DNA of 64,000 nt from positions 21,648,001-21,712,000 of the forward strand of contig JALGPY010000007.1 in the NCBI GenBank assembly GCA_023055425.1, read 5' to 3'. Numbering within the stretch: position 1 is the stretch's first letter; each line of letters starts with the position of its first letter. The translations under genes and the position numbers were made by a program. This DNA comes from Linanthus parryae (Eukaryota > Streptophyta > Magnoliopsida > Ericales > Polemoniaceae). Shown in pieces: positions 62,001 to 64,000 of this stretch. Below the pieces are notes generated by a model, which ran no database searches, was not told where the DNA came from, and saw only the letters and a list, made by a program, of their open reading frames with translations.

Positions 62001-64000
62001 ATACATGGAATCCAGATTTCGATAGAAATTGGGAGGGGTGAAGTGAAACTTAAAAAATGATAATCTAGGCAATGCCATCACTGAAGGTGACTTGAATTCA
62101 AAGATCCAGCCACTATACATATGCTGGAGGTACAATTAGTGGCCCTATTCAGGAGTAAAGAACTCAGGACTTTAATGCTGGCTCTCAATATACCGAACTC
62201 TGCCATCCTTGAGGGCTGCCCACCACTGAAACATGGCTCTTCTGTTACGGGCAATACAAGTCGAAGTGAAGTGTGCAACAAAGTAGAGCAACTTGAAGCT
62301 CGGTTCAGGAAATTGATGGGTAAAGCTTTCAACTTTGTCTTCTCTACTTTACTCTATCTCTTCCATTCAATCATTCCTCCTCTATTCTTCATTCGTATGT
62401 CATGATCTTCTCAATTATGTAGGTTTTTGTTAACCAAGGGACTTGGTTACGTTCTAATAGAGCCGGATATCTTGCTTTTGACAAACAGGCTCCTTTAATC
62501 GCTGGAGTTTCAATTTTGAGGTCCCGTCTTTCCTTATGTTTGCTCATATAGGAATATAGGCACCTGAAGTGGTCCTGTCCTCTGATAAAGACATATAAGC
62601 ACATGTTTCCATTTGGGGAAATGCCCCCTCGAAATTTAGCATTCTATGTTCTCTGAATTAAAGTTTGGTGATTTTAACAAGGCGACACACTGATTGAAAG
62701 AAAGAACTGTAGGCATTATATATTTTCAATAGCAAATTATCTCTTAGAGAGAGGTCAATGAGAAAGTGAGACGCAATCAGAAGCTTCTAGGCCCAAATAC
62801 ATGGTTAGCTGGAGGAAAGCTAATCAAAGATGACATCTGCTCATCTATTTTCCAGTGTGATATCTCTTTTGTTGGAACAAAACCAAAATTGGTTATCTTG
62901 ACACCATTGCTGGCAAAGGGTATGCATAATCTATATCCAGCCAGCAAACAGATGCCGTGGAGGTGGAATTAGTACCTGAATCTAAATTGTTAAGCCAGAT
63001 AAAAGCCGACATATGATGATGTTGTCCAACTTAGCCAAATTCCGCACTAGTTGTTGGCAACCCACAACTAAATGGTGTCTCTTCTCTTGCGCCATAAAAG
63101 TGGACGGTGATGTCGGTATAGCAAACGTGAAAGTCGATTGCACAGTTGATTGGTACTGGGAACAGTTCTAGCTTTTTCTTCTCTGATTAATTTCGTCTCT
63201 TCTGATCGATAATTTTCTCTATTCTTCGCTCTTACGTCACGCTCTTTTCCATTATGCCCGTTCTCGTCTTTATTAGTTAAGGTACTTTGTTAAATCTCTA
63301 TTGCGTCGGTTAGTAGTTTACTTTTCATCACCAGAGTCCTCAAAGGCATTCATGTGTTTCAGTTTCTGTTAATATTTTTTTGATACGTTTTCTAATATTC
63401 AAGAAGCCATGGTGCCTGAACACATGGTAATATAGCTATTTCGATATTGTTAACAACACCTGGGTTCTTCATTTTTTGTTTTCTTCTCTGCTATAAAAAG
63501 ACGATGAGTTGGGCTTTGCCCATTTTACTTTCTCCATAACGTGTTGGATGGAATCTAAGACGGGCGGGGAAAACTGAAACATGACTTCAATTGAGGGGTC
63601 CAAGATATGAGTCCCTAGATAGATTTGGACCATATTGAGAGGGTGCCGGGATGTTAATGGTCACCAACTGGACACCCACTCACAAGGGGCACAAGGATTA
63701 CAATTTAGTCCCCAAGCTGAGCAGTGTTTCATGTTATTTTAGTTCTTGTACTCTCAGTCAACAATAGTCTCATTTACTTCAACACGTTCTTGTATTAACT
63801 TGGGAGGCTGAAAGGAAACTGATTAAGAGGATTTGAATTGATAATCAGTTTGGAGAACACCAAGTTCTGCAATTGATCCAAAGATTGTTATCTTGTCAGA
63901 TAATCTGTCACAAGAAGGGAAGGTATAGATTCTTGTGGGGTCACGATCATCTCCCATTTAGAAATTTATTTTTCGCTGATTAGGTCTTGTACATGAAATC
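59047..64000. other. AFC 3' intron or flank, no gene supported
   Basis: Begins with a good GGTAATT donor after AFC exon 11 and continues for 5 kb without the expected last kinase exon. It holds a tandem duplication at 59331-59765. Short protein-like frames at 62121-62332 and 62766-62972 match no family I know and are not called as genes. Confidence 0.5.
59331..59765. repeat. Diverged tandem duplication (218-bp unit)
   Basis: Copies 59331-59548 and 59549-59765 share TGGTGCCTAGCAGTGTTGGA, GTGGTTGGATGCATC, GACCCAAACTCTACAA and TCTTTCAAAATTGG. Both are non-coding in all frames that could be joined to the kinase. Confidence 0.85.

Noticed and set aside
62121..62972. Candidate last exons of the AFC kinase
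   Set aside because: Neither frame contains the expected C-lobe motifs, and their residues do not follow the kinase pattern.

Overview
This 64 kb window is nuclear DNA from a flowering plant, most likely a eudicot. It holds split genes with plant-type families, AT-rich introns, chromovirus and LINE retrotransposons, CACTA, Helitron, hAT, PIF and Stowaway-like DNA transposons, and AT-rich microsatellites. No RNA gene or CRISPR array was seen.

Two host genes flank a large transposon-filled interior. On the left, a complete kinesin-5 (plus-end mitotic motor) gene runs on the minus strand from 16555 to 5313. I could place 23 coding exons that sum to 3111 nt, a clean multiple of three, encoding 1036 residues. 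On the right, a LAMMER/AFC-type dual-specificity kinase starts at 51864 on the plus strand. Eleven exons to 59046 give 382 residues with every kinase motif through EHLAMMER, but the exon for the end of the kinase domain is not found in the remaining 5 kb.

Between them, about 18.04-46.52 kb is one nested transposon complex. The oldest layer is an L1-type LINE, flanked by an apparent 18-bp target duplication with one mismatch. Its ORF1 (DUF4283 and zinc knuckle) is split by a 12.3 kb Tekay/Del-like chromovirus (18538-30798, duplication TCTTC) and by a 10.2 kb CACTA transposon (31231-41407, duplication CAA). Its ORF2 is split by a small LTR element (43873-45711, duplication CAGCT). Each of these guests carries its own insertions: a minus-strand 3.1 kb solo LTR inside the chromovirus integrase (duplication GATTG), two solo LTRs (duplications GGTAC and CTAAC) plus a Helitron 3' end inside the CACTA, and a 226-bp TRIM-like solo LTR inside the small LTR element.

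The most unusual observations are these. Three otherwise diverged chromovirus-type LTRs share the same internal landmarks, including a splice donor and an acceptor-like hairpin that could bound an intron inside the LTR. The 5' LTR of the chromovirus is chimeric and leads into an open frame for a very acidic protein. A 213-bp Helitron sits in a duplicated kinesin intron, where the sister copy preserves the empty site. Two hAT-type MITEs in the kinase introns share ends but use different internal repeat words.

The region 46.5-51.5 kb holds fragments of unrecognised genes in duplicated form and a third copy of the palindromic Stowaway-like MITE that also occurs twice in the first 1.1 kb. Flanks 1-4.5 kb and 59-64 kb show no gene I can support.
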